Part shown: piece after piece, positions 52,946 to 61,362 of the stretch
Layout: each line of letters begins with the position of its first letter
How positions within the stretch are numbered: the stretch's first letter is position 1
NCBI RefSeq assembly: GCF_017313225.1
Contig: NZ_JAFLNE010000002.1
Coordinates: 496,001-560,000 of the forward strand
Reading direction: 5' to 3'
DNA from: Allomuricauda sp. CAU 1633
GTDB taxonomy: Bacteria; Bacteroidota; Bacteroidia; Flavobacteriales; Flavobacteriaceae
DNA: 64,000 nucleotides
Translations under genes and position numbers: made by a program
Notes under the pieces: model-generated
The model's input: only the letters and a program-made list of their open reading frames with translations
What the model was told of the DNA's origin: nothing
Databases searched by the model: none

Positions 52946-54027
52946 GAGTTTTCTGGAAAATAAACTTCACCACTACAAGAGTCTTTACGCGCCCCAGTAA
53001 CAGAGCGTAGCACATTGGTCATCCCTTTCAGCCGCAGCACACCCATGAAGGCAAAAACCAGGGCTTCTTTATAAGAAACCAAGGTGGTATTGGGAATGAT
53101 TACCTCGACTTTTGCCCCAAGTTTTTCTTGAAGTGTATCCATGAAGAACAGGTTAAGGGCTCCACCACCCGTGACCAGTAACTTGCTTTTGGGTGGGTTG
53201 GTGTATTTGTATACTTGTGCGGCTATTTGCTCACAATTATGATGGATAAAAGTGTGTAAAAGGTCAGCTTCGGGACTTTCAGAAGCTTCAATCAAAGGGA
53301 CGACCTTACCCGTAAACCATTCATAACCTGTGGATTTAGGGTAGGGTAGGCGGTAGTAGTCCAGATTGTTTAGTTTTTTGAGCAAGGTTTCATCCAATTT
53401 TCCACTTCTGGCCAAGGTTCCATTTTCATCATAATCCATTCCCATTTTGTGTGTGATGTAATTCAGGGGCATGTTGGCCATTCCAATGTCATAGGCAATT
53501 CTTTTACCCTTTTTTTCAAAGGAAATATTGCTGATGCCTCCCAAATTCAGGCAGAAATCATATTCATGGAACAAAAGTCGGTCCCCGATAGGAACCAAAG
53601 GGGCACCTTGTCCGCCCAGACTGACATCTTTCGTCCTAAAATCACACACCACCTGCTTACCACTGAAATTGGCCAAAAGCTGTCCATCACCCAATTGAAA
53701 AGTGACGCCATCTTCAGGTCTATGGTGTGAAGTATGTCCATGACTGGCGATAAAATCGACTTCAATTCCACTTTCTTCAATAAAAGTTTTGGACTGTTCC
53801 CCTAACCACTTGCCAAAATCCTTGTGGAGTTGGGCATGGTCCTTTTCAGACAAATGAATTGCATTTTTGAGGTATTCCCGAAGATTATCGGAATAGGGGA
53901 GTTCTTTGGTCTGGTCAATAGTAAATTTCCAACCATTTGTCTCATCCCAAATACGACAATAGGCCATGTCCAGACCATCCAAGGAAGTGCCCGACATCAA
54001 TCCCAAGACTTTATAAACAGTATTCAT
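52942..54027 (-). CDS. anmK: Anhydro-N-acetylmuramic acid kinase
   Basis: AnmK, 361 aa. It opens and phosphorylates 1,6-anhydroMurNAc to MurNAc-6-phosphate in peptidoglycan recycling. Motifs: LGLMSGTSLDGLDMAYCRIW, IASHGHTSHHRP, FQLGDGQLLAN, VCDFRTKDVSLGGQGAPLVPIGD, FCLNLGGISNISF and LVTGGGALNLFF. Its product is the substrate for MurQ encoded at the far end of the locus. It overlaps the end of the GH3 gene by 4 bp and is last in a run that begins at the GHL10-type gene. Confidence 0.95.
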   Translation of the reverse strand: MNTVYKVLGLMSGTSLDGLDMAYCRIWDETNGWKFTIDQTKELPYSDNLREYLKNAIHLSEKDHAQLHKDFGKWLGEQSKTFIEESGIEVDFIASHGHTSHHRPEDGVTFQLGDGQLLANFSGKQVVCDFRTKDVSLGGQGAPLVPIGDRLLFHEYDFCLNLGGISNISFEKKGKRIAYDIGMANMPLNYITHKMGMDYDENGTLARSGKLDETLLKKLNNLDYYRLPYPKSTGYEWFTGKVVPLIEASESPEADLLHTFIHHNCEQIAAQVYKYTNPPKSKLLVTGGGALNLFFMDTLQEKLGAKVEVIIPNTTLVSYKEALVFAFMGVLRLKGMTNVLRSVTGARKDSCSGEVYFPENS

Positions 54028-55634
54028 GCTTGGAGGGTTTTTAGTTGAATGGGCAACTTACCCAAAGCAGGTATTTCTCCATTAAAATGACGAACCGCCT
54101 CTTCCTGAAATTCGTCAAAATCTTGATAGACCAAAACCACATTGGAATTGGATTGCAATTCCAAAATATCCAAAACATAGGGATTACCAAAAAGATAGAC
54201 CAAAACAGTTTTCTTCCCTATTGCTGTTCGAATGAAATCCAATAGTTCAGAATCAAAACCAAACTGATTCTTGGGTTTCACGGCTGGTGGAAAAATTGAT
54301 AGTACCACATTTTGATACTTTTCCAGTTCGACTTTTATTTCAGGCAATTCGGACGACAGTTCCCATGCTTTTTGCTGGAAATCCTCCTCCAGCTTGTTGG
54401 AAAAAATATTGATTTTATTTGGGGCAAATGAAAGATTCAAAAAAGGGGAATTCTTGATTTCCACTGCTTTTTTAGGATTACCATAAAGCTCGGTCAGCAC
54501 ATTTTTCGCAATGGTTTTGTTCAACTCGATAGGGCTTTTAACTTCAGCAACATTCTCCCCTTGTTTTAAAAACGCCTTTTCTTTAAGCTGCCATATTCTT
54601 TTAAAACTCTCTTCAATACGAAGCTCCGTTGCATCGTTCAGTATGTTTTTGATGCCTTCCACAGGGTTTTCACTAAAACAAAGCACATCCATTCCTGCTG
54701 CAAAAGCAGTGGCTTCCAATTCGCCTTCTACTGAATGTTTTTTGGAAACAGCATGCATGTTCAATGCATCGGAAACGATGATACCTTCAAATCCCATTTC
54801 ATTTCGAAATAAGCCCGTAATAATTTTTGACGAGGTTGTCGAAGGTTCCTTTGCATCCAGCTGGGGGAGCGATAAATGTCCCACCATCACAGAATCAACT
54901 CCTTTTTCAATCAACTTTTGAAATGGATAGAGTTCATTATCCTTTAATTCTTCCAGCGATTTATCAATAATAGGAAGCCCTAAATGAGAATCGGTTGCCG
55001 TATCGCCATGCCCGGGAAAATGCTTAATGGAATTTAAGGTCCCCGTATTTTCCAAACCTTTTACATAAGCTTCTGCCTTGGTACAAACCTGTTCTTTGTC
55101 ATCGCCAAATGAGCGATAACCAATCACAGGATTTTCAGGATTACTGTTGATGTCCACCACAGGGGCAAGATTCCAATGAATGCCGACTTCCCTGCAATCC
55201 AAGCCAATTTGCTGGCCCACCTCAAAAATGAGTTTATTGTTATTTTGAATGGCTCCCAAAGTAATGGCATACGGATATTGGGGCGTGTTCTCAATACGCA
55301 TGGCAAGACCCCATTCGGCATCCATGGCTATTAGCAAAGGGTGTTTTGCAGCGTTTTGATAACGTGTTATGAGTTCTTTTAACCTATCATAGCTGTTTTC
55401 ATTGTGAACAACTGCTTTCTTTCCTTCAAAATTTGTAGCGGCACTGGCTCTACTATGAAAAAAGCAAAGTGCCCCAATACGATAGTCATGAATCAATCGC
55501 TCCATTTCTTGAACTTCCTCTTCAGTGTCATTGATGAAAGCAGCCAGCATGAACAATTGCCCCACTTTTTCTTTTAGACTCAGTTGGTTTTGTGCAATTG
55601 AATATGAAACAATTTCTTTAGGCATTGGATTCAT
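54024..55634 (-). CDS. nagZ: GH3 beta-N-acetylhexosaminidase, NagZ type
   Basis: GH3 enzyme, 536 aa, with NagZ signatures: KHFPGHGDTATDSHLGLP (catalytic His with Asp-Ser loop) and the nucleophile in GIIVSDALNMHAV. It should cut GlcNAc from anhydroMurNAc-peptides. A C-terminal domain of about 180 residues follows the barrel, as in two-domain NagZ proteins. No signal peptide is visible at either ATG, so it is cytoplasmic, in line with import by the neighbouring AmpG-like permease. It overlaps that gene by 17 bp and anmK by 4 bp. Confidence 0.92.
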   Translation of the reverse strand: MNPMPKEIVSYSIAQNQLSLKEKVGQLFMLAAFINDTEEEVQEMERLIHDYRIGALCFFHSRASAATNFEGKKAVVHNENSYDRLKELITRYQNAAKHPLLIAMDAEWGLAMRIENTPQYPYAITLGAIQNNNKLIFEVGQQIGLDCREVGIHWNLAPVVDINSNPENPVIGYRSFGDDKEQVCTKAEAYVKGLENTGTLNSIKHFPGHGDTATDSHLGLPIIDKSLEELKDNELYPFQKLIEKGVDSVMVGHLSLPQLDAKEPSTTSSKIITGLFRNEMGFEGIIVSDALNMHAVSKKHSVEGELEATAFAAGMDVLCFSENPVEGIKNILNDATELRIEESFKRIWQLKEKAFLKQGENVAEVKSPIELNKTIAKNVLTELYGNPKKAVEIKNSPFLNLSFAPNKINIFSNKLEEDFQQKAWELSSELPEIKVELEKYQNVVLSIFPPAVKPKNQFGFDSELLDFIRTAIGKKTVLVYLFGNPYVLDILELQSNSNVVLVYQDFDEFQEEAVRHFNGEIPALGKLPIQLKTLQA

Positions 55635-56898
55635 TCGTTTTTTTGCCGTAATCGGCGGGATACTTTAAGAATTTGAGGACCAAAAAAGCCGGGATGGCGG
55701 CTATCACCACCCAAATGAAGAAGCCATCATACCCCAACCATTCCTGAATGTACCCACTGACCATTCCTGGGAGCATCATGCCGAGGGCCATAAACCCGGT
55801 GGCTATGGCATAGTGAGAGGTTTTTGAGACGCCTTCGGCCACAAAAATGAGATACATCATAAAAGCGGTAAAGCCAAATCCATACCCAAATTGTTCCAAT
55901 ACTACGGTTCCTACCACGGCATAGATGCTAGTGGTTTGGGTTACCGCTAGAATCGCATAGAGGGCATTGGGCAGATTAAGTGCTAGGAGCATGGGCAGCA
56001 TCCACTTTTTTAAGCCATCTCTGGAAATCAAGATACCGCCAAGTATTCCGCCAAGGGATAGCATGATTATGCCCACGGTTCCGTATATGGTTCCCACAGC
56101 TTCGGTGGAATATTCCAAGCCGCCCACTTCCAATTTGTCCAACAGAAATGGAGAGGTCATTTTAACCAATTGCGATTCGCCCAATCGATAGGTGAGGATG
56201 AACAGGAGAGCAATTCCTATTTGATTTTTTTGAAAGAATGAGGCAAAAACTTGTAAAAAACCTTCAGGTTTCTCGGCAGGTTCAATTTTAGCATTTTCAA
56301 ATTTAGGAGCACTAAAAAAGTTGGCAATGGTCAATATCAGCATAAGAGCTGCCGCGCTGACCATCGTTAGGGACCATGCTTTGGTATTGTCCCCATATTT
56401 GTTTTCCAAGAACCCGGCAAAAATGACCAAAAGGCCTTGCCCGGTCACCATGGCCAATCGGTAAAAGGTACTTCGCACTCCTATAAAAAAGGACTGTTTC
56501 TTTTGGGTGAGGCCCAACATGTAGTAGCCATCCGAAGCAATATCGTTGGTTGCCGATGCAAAAGCGGCAATCCAGAAAAAGGCCAAGGTGATGATAAAAA
56601 ATGAGTTGGAGGGGACAAAAAGACCAATGCCCAGAAACGCCATGGAAATAACCAATTGCATGAGCAAGAACCAATTTCTTTTGGTGCCGTTCAAATCCAC
56701 GATAGGACTCCAAAGGGGTTTTAGTACCCAGGGAAGGTAAAGCCAGCTAGTATATAGTCCGATTTCAGCATTTCCAATACCAAGCCGTTTGTACATGATC
56801 ACGGAAACGGTCACTACCAAAATATAAGGAATCCCTTGGGTGAAATAGAGGAAAGGAATCCATAGCCAAGCATTTTTGTCTTTTGGTGCGACACTCAT
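55618..56898 (-). CDS. AmpG-like muropeptide permease (MFS)
   Basis: A 426-aa MFS permease with twelve hydrophobic segments. It begins WLWIPFLYFTQGIPYILVVTVSVIMYKRLG (in parts) and has YTSWLYLPWVLKPLWSPIVD and NDIASDGYYMLGL, both typical of the AmpG group. Location between a NagZ-type glycosidase and a secreted glycosidase supports import of anhydromuropeptides or disaccharides. It begins 10 bp after the GHL10-type gene and overlaps the GH3 gene by 17 bp. Confidence 0.9.
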   Translation of the reverse strand: MSVAPKDKNAWLWIPFLYFTQGIPYILVVTVSVIMYKRLGIGNAEIGLYTSWLYLPWVLKPLWSPIVDLNGTKRNWFLLMQLVISMAFLGIGLFVPSNSFFIITLAFFWIAAFASATNDIASDGYYMLGLTQKKQSFFIGVRSTFYRLAMVTGQGLLVIFAGFLENKYGDNTKAWSLTMVSAAALMLILTIANFFSAPKFENAKIEPAEKPEGFLQVFASFFQKNQIGIALLFILTYRLGESQLVKMTSPFLLDKLEVGGLEYSTEAVGTIYGTVGIIMLSLGGILGGILISRDGLKKWMLPMLLALNLPNALYAILAVTQTTSIYAVVGTVVLEQFGYGFGFTAFMMYLIFVAEGVSKTSHYAIATGFMALGMMLPGMVSGYIQEWLGYDGFFIWVVIAAIPAFLVLKFLKYPADYGKKTNESNA

Positions 56899-56908
56899 TT
56901 GTTTGATT

Positions 56909-58393
56909 TTAAAAATTCAACGGCAGTACGGCACTTTCATTCCCGTATGCATCGGATATAGAAATGCCCACCTTGTTTCTTTGTTGTTTATTGGTCAATT
57001 TGAGCTGAAAACAGCCTGAATTTTGACTTTCGGAAAGATACTTCTTTCCTATGAGTTGTTTTTTGTTGTGATTCAGTTGATAGTAATTCAGGAATCTAGG
57101 GACGGAATCTATATGCGATATACAGATATCCAGCGTTTCATTTTGTTTTTGAACCGATTCGATTCCGAGAAGCTGAATTTTCCTTGAAATCCTGTTCAAT
57201 GTCGCAGGGTTTTTCGCAGGAAGTGGATAAAATTTCCGTTTCAGGGTTTTGACCACTTTTTCATGCTGGCCAATCAGCGATTTTGCACTGAAAAAGATAT
57301 TGCCATCAATGTTTTTTTGGTCTCTGGCAAACATTAGCTGTTTGGGGATTTCTTTCTTTTTGTCCCAAGCTTTGTCACTGTTGTTTTTGATTTTGTAGGC
57401 TCCGTTTCCAAGGTACAAATTGGTGTTGGGTGTGGTATTAGACCACCAAGAACCCACGGCTCTATGCGAGGCAGGGGGGTAGTCCATGCTCCAATAGGCT
57501 TGGGGTGCCAAATAGTCCAGCCAGCCTTCTTTGACCCAAAGAACGGGGTCTGCGTACAAATCTTCAAAGGTGGTTTGTCCCGCACGGGTATCTGAACCTG
57601 CAGGGTCTGTGCTTTTGTTTTTCCATACCCCAAATGGACTGATACCAAATTGTACCCACGGTTTATTTTTCTTGATGGTGTGGTAGACATTTTTCACCAA
57701 AGAATCCACGTTACTGCGTCGCCAATCTTCCAAGGACTGATTGGGCAAACCGTAGGTTTGAAATGCAAGTGAGTCATTGAAGACTTCACCTTCTATTTTA
57801 TAGGGATAGAAATAATCATCAAAATGGATGGCATCCAACTCGTACTTCACAACCAATTCCTCTACGACTTTTGCAAATTTCTTTTGGACCTCGGGCAATC
57901 CGGGATTGTAGTAGTATTTTTTGCCGTATTTCACCATCCAATCGGGATGCTGGTAAAAGTCATGATTTTTGGAAAGGGCCAAGGTATCCAGGTCAAAGGT
58001 GGCGCGATAGGGGTTGAGCCAAGCATGAAATTCCATGCCTCGTTTATGGGTTTCCTGAATCATCCAGTCCAAAGGATCATCAAAACCTTGGGGAGCTTCC
58101 CCTTCTTTTCCAGAAAGATATTTGGACCAAGGCGCCAAATCCGTTTGGTAAAAGGCATCACCCGCGGTTCGCACCTGAACAATGGCCGCGTTGAAGTTCA
58201 ACTCTTGATAAAAATCCAGAATGGTGATAAAGTCTTTCTTTTTCTTTTCAGGTGAATCGTTGGGGTTTTTGGGCCAGTCAATATTGGCCACTGTGGCGAT
58301 CCATACCCCTCTAAATTCTTGTTGTGGGGCTTTGATAACCGCACAGGAAGCTAAAAAAATGAAGAGAATCGAAAAGAATAAAATGGTACGCAT
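56909..58393 (-). CDS. GHL10-type glycosidase lipoprotein
   Basis: A 494-aa lipoprotein (MRTILFFSILFIFLASCAV; lipobox LASC) of the GH10-like/DUF187 family. It contains FRGVWIATVANIDWPKNPND, ELNFNAAIVQVRTAGDAFYQTDLAPW (in parts), EFHAWLNPYRATF, DAIHFDDYFYPY, FGISPFGVWKNKS and YLAPQAYWSMDYPPA. The family is related to YngK and is thought to act on peptidoglycan or other glycans in the envelope. It is first in the run with ampG-like, nagZ and anmK, so it may release the sugars they recycle. A C-terminal domain of about 140 residues is less conserved. Confidence 0.9.
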   Translation of the reverse strand: MRTILFFSILFIFLASCAVIKAPQQEFRGVWIATVANIDWPKNPNDSPEKKKKDFITILDFYQELNFNAAIVQVRTAGDAFYQTDLAPWSKYLSGKEGEAPQGFDDPLDWMIQETHKRGMEFHAWLNPYRATFDLDTLALSKNHDFYQHPDWMVKYGKKYYYNPGLPEVQKKFAKVVEELVVKYELDAIHFDDYFYPYKIEGEVFNDSLAFQTYGLPNQSLEDWRRSNVDSLVKNVYHTIKKNKPWVQFGISPFGVWKNKSTDPAGSDTRAGQTTFEDLYADPVLWVKEGWLDYLAPQAYWSMDYPPASHRAVGSWWSNTTPNTNLYLGNGAYKIKNNSDKAWDKKKEIPKQLMFARDQKNIDGNIFFSAKSLIGQHEKVVKTLKRKFYPLPAKNPATLNRISRKIQLLGIESVQKQNETLDICISHIDSVPRFLNYYQLNHNKKQLIGKKYLSESQNSGCFQLKLTNKQQRNKVGISISDAYGNESAVLPLNF

Positions 58394-58402
58394 AAAAGCT
58401 GA

Positions 58403-58438
58403 AAAGGCCTACTTTAAAAATAAATGTAGGCCTTTTTG
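58403..58438 (-). terminator. Terminator after nagB
   Basis: An 11-bp perfect stem (AAAAGGCCTAC / GTAGGCCTTTT) with a 13-base loop, ending in T on the minus strand. It lies 50 bp past the nagB stop and only 10 bp before the next gene's ATG. Confidence 0.85.
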
Positions 58439-58487
58439 ATTGAATTAAACAATTAAAACTACTTAATGGAAATCTTCAATGGTACTA

Positions 58488-60434
58488 TTATTTGGAGTCA
58501 AACCGATAGCGAACAAAACCTTCCATAGCCTCATATTCTGCCATACCTAGTGCATTGTATCGGTTGGCGGTATCCTTGTTTCGTTGCTCGGCGCGTTGCC
58601 AGAACTCCCTTTCATCGTTTCCAGGGAACATGGCACTGTCTTTTTGGGATTGGTGTTTAAAGATGGCGTTGATTTTTCGGGCCATATCCTTGGGCCCGAT
58701 GGGTACGGCCATTTCCATATCTGCAATTTCCCATTCTTGCCAAGCGCCGCGATACAACCATACGTAGCAATTGCGTATCCAATCTGAACCCTCATCCAGC
58801 AAGCGTTGGATGGCCCTAAAAATGACATCCAAACAAACCCTGTGCGTGCCATGTGGGTCAGAAAGGTCACCAGCAGCAAAGATTTGGTGTGGCTTGACTT
58901 CGTTAAGCAGTTTATACGTGATTTCTACATCTTCTTCTGAGATTGGTTTTTTACGTACTGCTCCGGTCTCGTAAAAGGGGAGGTTTTGAAAGTGCGCATT
59001 TTCTTCTGGAACACCACAATAACGGCAAGCTGATAGTGCCTCACCTTTACGTATCAATCCTTTAAAGTTTTGTACTTCAGCACTGTCAATTTCCCCCGGT
59101 TTTTTTGAAGCAAGGAACTCCCGAACCTGCTTAAACTGTTTTTTGAGCTCTTTGTTTTCTTTTTGTACATCAGTGGCGAAGTCCAGGAAACGGATGACCT
59201 CATCGTCAAAAACAGCAATGTTTCCTGAAGTTTGATACGCTACATGGACATTGTGCCCCTGATCTACCAATCGCAATAAGGTGCCACCCATCGAAATAAC
59301 ATCATCATCTGGGTGCGGACTGAAAATCAAAGATGTTTTAGGATGGGGCTGGGCTCTTTCAGGACGTTGGCTGTCATCTGCATTGGGCTTTCCGCCTGGC
59401 CATCCGGTGATGGTGCGTTGCAACTGATTGAAAACCGAAAGGTTAATTTGCTCTGCAGAGCCAACCTCGGCAATCAGATTCCCCATTCCATATTCGTTGT
59501 AGTCCTCATTGGTTAGCTTTAAAATGGCTTTTCCTAATTTCTCGGACAACCAAATGGCTGCTGTTTTGATGAGTTTTTCATCCCATTCGCATTCAGTGAC
59601 CAACCATGGCGTCTTAACGCGGGTCAAGAACGAAGAGGCGGCATCGTCCAAAACAAAGTCACAATTGTTATGGTGTTGTAAGAAGGTGGCTGGAACGGAT
59701 TCTTTAATTTCCCCTTCCACAGCTTGCTGTACAATGGGGGCCTTACCTTCACCCCAAGCCATAAGAATAATCCTTCTAGCGTTCATGATGGTGCCAACTC
59801 CCATAGTAATGGCTCTTCGGGGAACATTTTCCTCTCCAAAAAAGTCGCTGGCTGCATCCAATCGTGTAACTCTATCCAAACGAACCAAACGGGTCTTACT
59901 GTTCAATGAGGAACCGGGTTCGTTGAATCCGATGTGTCCGGTCCTACCAATTCCAAGAACCTGTATATCGATGCCCCCAACATTTTGGATTTTTTCCTCA
60001 TAATCCAAACAGTATTTTTTGATGTCTTCCTTGGAAAGACTTCCATCAGGGATATGAACGTTGTAGGGCTCAATATCGATGTGGTCAAAAAGGTGTTCGT
60101 TCATGAAACGCACATAGCTGTGGATGGAATCGGGTTCCATGGGAAAGTACTCGTCCAAATTAAAGGTGACCACGTTTTTGAAGCTCAACCTTCCTTCTTT
60201 ATGGAATTGGACCAAGTAATCATAAACTTTGGTAGGGGTGGAGCCAGTGGCCAAACCAAGAACCGCTTTTTCGCCCTGTTCTTCTTTTTGCTTGATAAGA
60301 CTTGCAATCTCGTTGGCAACATACCAAGAAGCACTATCTGAATCTTGGTAGATGTGCGTGTTGATTTTTTCAAACTTCACGGTTTCCATATCCAAGGTTT
60401 CTGGTTTTGACGGATTTTTGACCAATTCTTGCAT
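58488..60434 (-). CDS. nagB: Glucosamine-6-phosphate deaminase fused to PIG-L deacetylase
   Basis: A 648-aa fusion. Residues about 15-290 are NagB: LGLATGSTPTKVYDYL, VTFNLDEYFPM (Asp94), IGRTGHIGFNEPGSS (His167, Glu172). Residues about 365-600 form a PIG-L/LmbE domain with metal residues intact: SPHPDDDVISMG (373-378) and LSDPHGTHRVCL (526-531). NagB turns glucosamine-6-P into fructose-6-P and ammonia. The PIG-L domain could remove an acetyl group from GlcNAc-6-P first; that is a hypothesis. It has a good promoter and a terminator, and the DeoR-type regulator lies divergent. Confidence 0.95.
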   Translation of the reverse strand: MQELVKNPSKPETLDMETVKFEKINTHIYQDSDSASWYVANEIASLIKQKEEQGEKAVLGLATGSTPTKVYDYLVQFHKEGRLSFKNVVTFNLDEYFPMEPDSIHSYVRFMNEHLFDHIDIEPYNVHIPDGSLSKEDIKKYCLDYEEKIQNVGGIDIQVLGIGRTGHIGFNEPGSSLNSKTRLVRLDRVTRLDAASDFFGEENVPRRAITMGVGTIMNARRIILMAWGEGKAPIVQQAVEGEIKESVPATFLQHHNNCDFVLDDAASSFLTRVKTPWLVTECEWDEKLIKTAAIWLSEKLGKAILKLTNEDYNEYGMGNLIAEVGSAEQINLSVFNQLQRTITGWPGGKPNADDSQRPERAQPHPKTSLIFSPHPDDDVISMGGTLLRLVDQGHNVHVAYQTSGNIAVFDDEVIRFLDFATDVQKENKELKKQFKQVREFLASKKPGEIDSAEVQNFKGLIRKGEALSACRYCGVPEENAHFQNLPFYETGAVRKKPISEEDVEITYKLLNEVKPHQIFAAGDLSDPHGTHRVCLDVIFRAIQRLLDEGSDWIRNCYVWLYRGAWQEWEIADMEMAVPIGPKDMARKINAIFKHQSQKDSAMFPGNDEREFWQRAEQRNKDTANRYNALGMAEYEAMEGFVRYRFDSK

Positions 60435-60464
60435 GATTTGTCAGGATTAAGAGTTTAAACAGGA

Positions 60465-60496
60465 CAAATATACTTTATATTTGCAGTATTTTGCAA
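60465..60496 (-). promoter_or_regulatory. nagB promoter
   Basis: On the minus strand, TTG (60494-60496) and TATATTTG (60465-60472) are 21 bp apart, a full Bacteroidota promoter. The ATG is 31 bp past the -7 box. The -33 element lies inside a cluster of TTTGCA repeats. Confidence 0.7.
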
Positions 60497-60506
60497 TATA
60501 TTTGCA
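60480..60506. promoter_or_regulatory. Three TTTGCA boxes at helical spacing
   Basis: TTTGCA occurs at 60480, 60490 and 60501, that is 10 and 11 bp apart, so all three face the same side of the DNA. On the minus strand an 11-bp unit CTGCAAATATA is exactly repeated with a 21-bp period. The cluster covers the nagB -33 region and lies upstream of the divergent DeoR-type gene, which is the likely binder. Confidence 0.55.
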
Positions 60507-60574
60507 GCTTTATGCTTTTTTATCGACAGACAACATTGCTCTGTATACGAACAGCATAATCTGGAATAGTTTTC

Positions 60575-60582
60575 TACTTTTG
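60575..60582 (+). promoter_or_regulatory. Candidate -7 box of the regulator/murQ unit
   Basis: TACTTTTG matches TAnnTTTG and ends 13 bp before the ATG of the DeoR-type gene. No TTG lies at the expected -33 distance, so the promoter may need help from a bound regulator. Confidence 0.45.
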
Positions 60583-60595
60583 AAATTGAATTATA

Positions 60596-61357
60596 ATGGC
60601 GGCTTTAATGCTGAAAGAAGAACGACAACATGCCATCCTTAATGAGGTTGAGCTCCATAATCGGGTTTTATTGACTGATTTGGCAGAGAAACTGGATGTT
60701 TCCATTGACACTGTCCGGCGCGATGTCAAGGAACTGGATGCGGAAAGTCTCTTGATTAAGGTGCACGGTGGTGCCGTTTCCCTTGGTTTTGCCAATCACA
60801 GTCCAACACGCAGCAATGTATACGCACTGGACAAAAAAATTGCCATTGCCAAAAAAGCAATAGGTTTAATTCGGGAGAACAGTGTTGTTCTCATAGATGG
60901 AGGAACGACCTGCTTGGAACTTGCCCGTTTGCTTCCGGCCAATCTAAAGCTTACCTGTTTCACTTTAAGTCTTCCGGTAGCCATGGAATTATTGAACAAA
61001 CCCAACATTGAGACCATATTTATTGGAGGTACGCTTTCCCCAGACTCTCAAATAGCCATGGGTTCCAGCGCCATTCATGCCTTGTCTGAAATAAAAGTGG
61101 ACTATAGTTTTATTGGAACCGGTTATGTGGATGCCCAATACGGATTGACAGAATTTGATTGGGATGTGGTCCAGACCAAAAAGGCGGTAATCAATGCTTC
61201 CAAGAAAACGGTGCTGTTGTGTATTTCGGAGAAGTTGAATTCCCAACACCGATTTAAAACCTGCGATTTAAATGTGATCAACACCATGGTGACCGAATTG
61301 GAACCTTGGGACGAAAAACTCGCCGCATTCAAAAATATGAACCTACAATTATTGTAA
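60596..61357 (+). CDS. DeoR/GlpR-family sugar-phosphate regulator
   Basis: DeoR-type repressor, 253 aa. The N-terminal winged helix has KEERQHAILNEVELHNRVLLTDLAEKLDVS and DTVRRDVKELDAESLLIKVHGGAVS in parts. The C-terminal sensor (DeoRC) domain has SVVLIDGGTTCLELARLL, FIGGTLSPDSQIAMGSSA and SFIGTGYVDAQYGLTEFD, typical for binding a sugar phosphate. It faces nagB across a shared 161-bp promoter region and is followed by murQ, so it probably controls amino-sugar use and senses an intermediate such as GlcN-6-P or MurNAc-6-P. Confidence 0.92.
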   Translation: MAALMLKEERQHAILNEVELHNRVLLTDLAEKLDVSIDTVRRDVKELDAESLLIKVHGGAVSLGFANHSPTRSNVYALDKKIAIAKKAIGLIRENSVVLIDGGTTCLELARLLPANLKLTCFTLSLPVAMELLNKPNIETIFIGGTLSPDSQIAMGSSAIHALSEIKVDYSFIGTGYVDAQYGLTEFDWDVVQTKKAVINASKKTVLLCISEKLNSQHRFKTCDLNVINTMVTELEPWDEKLAAFKNMNLQLL

Positions 61358-61362
61358 CCCCT

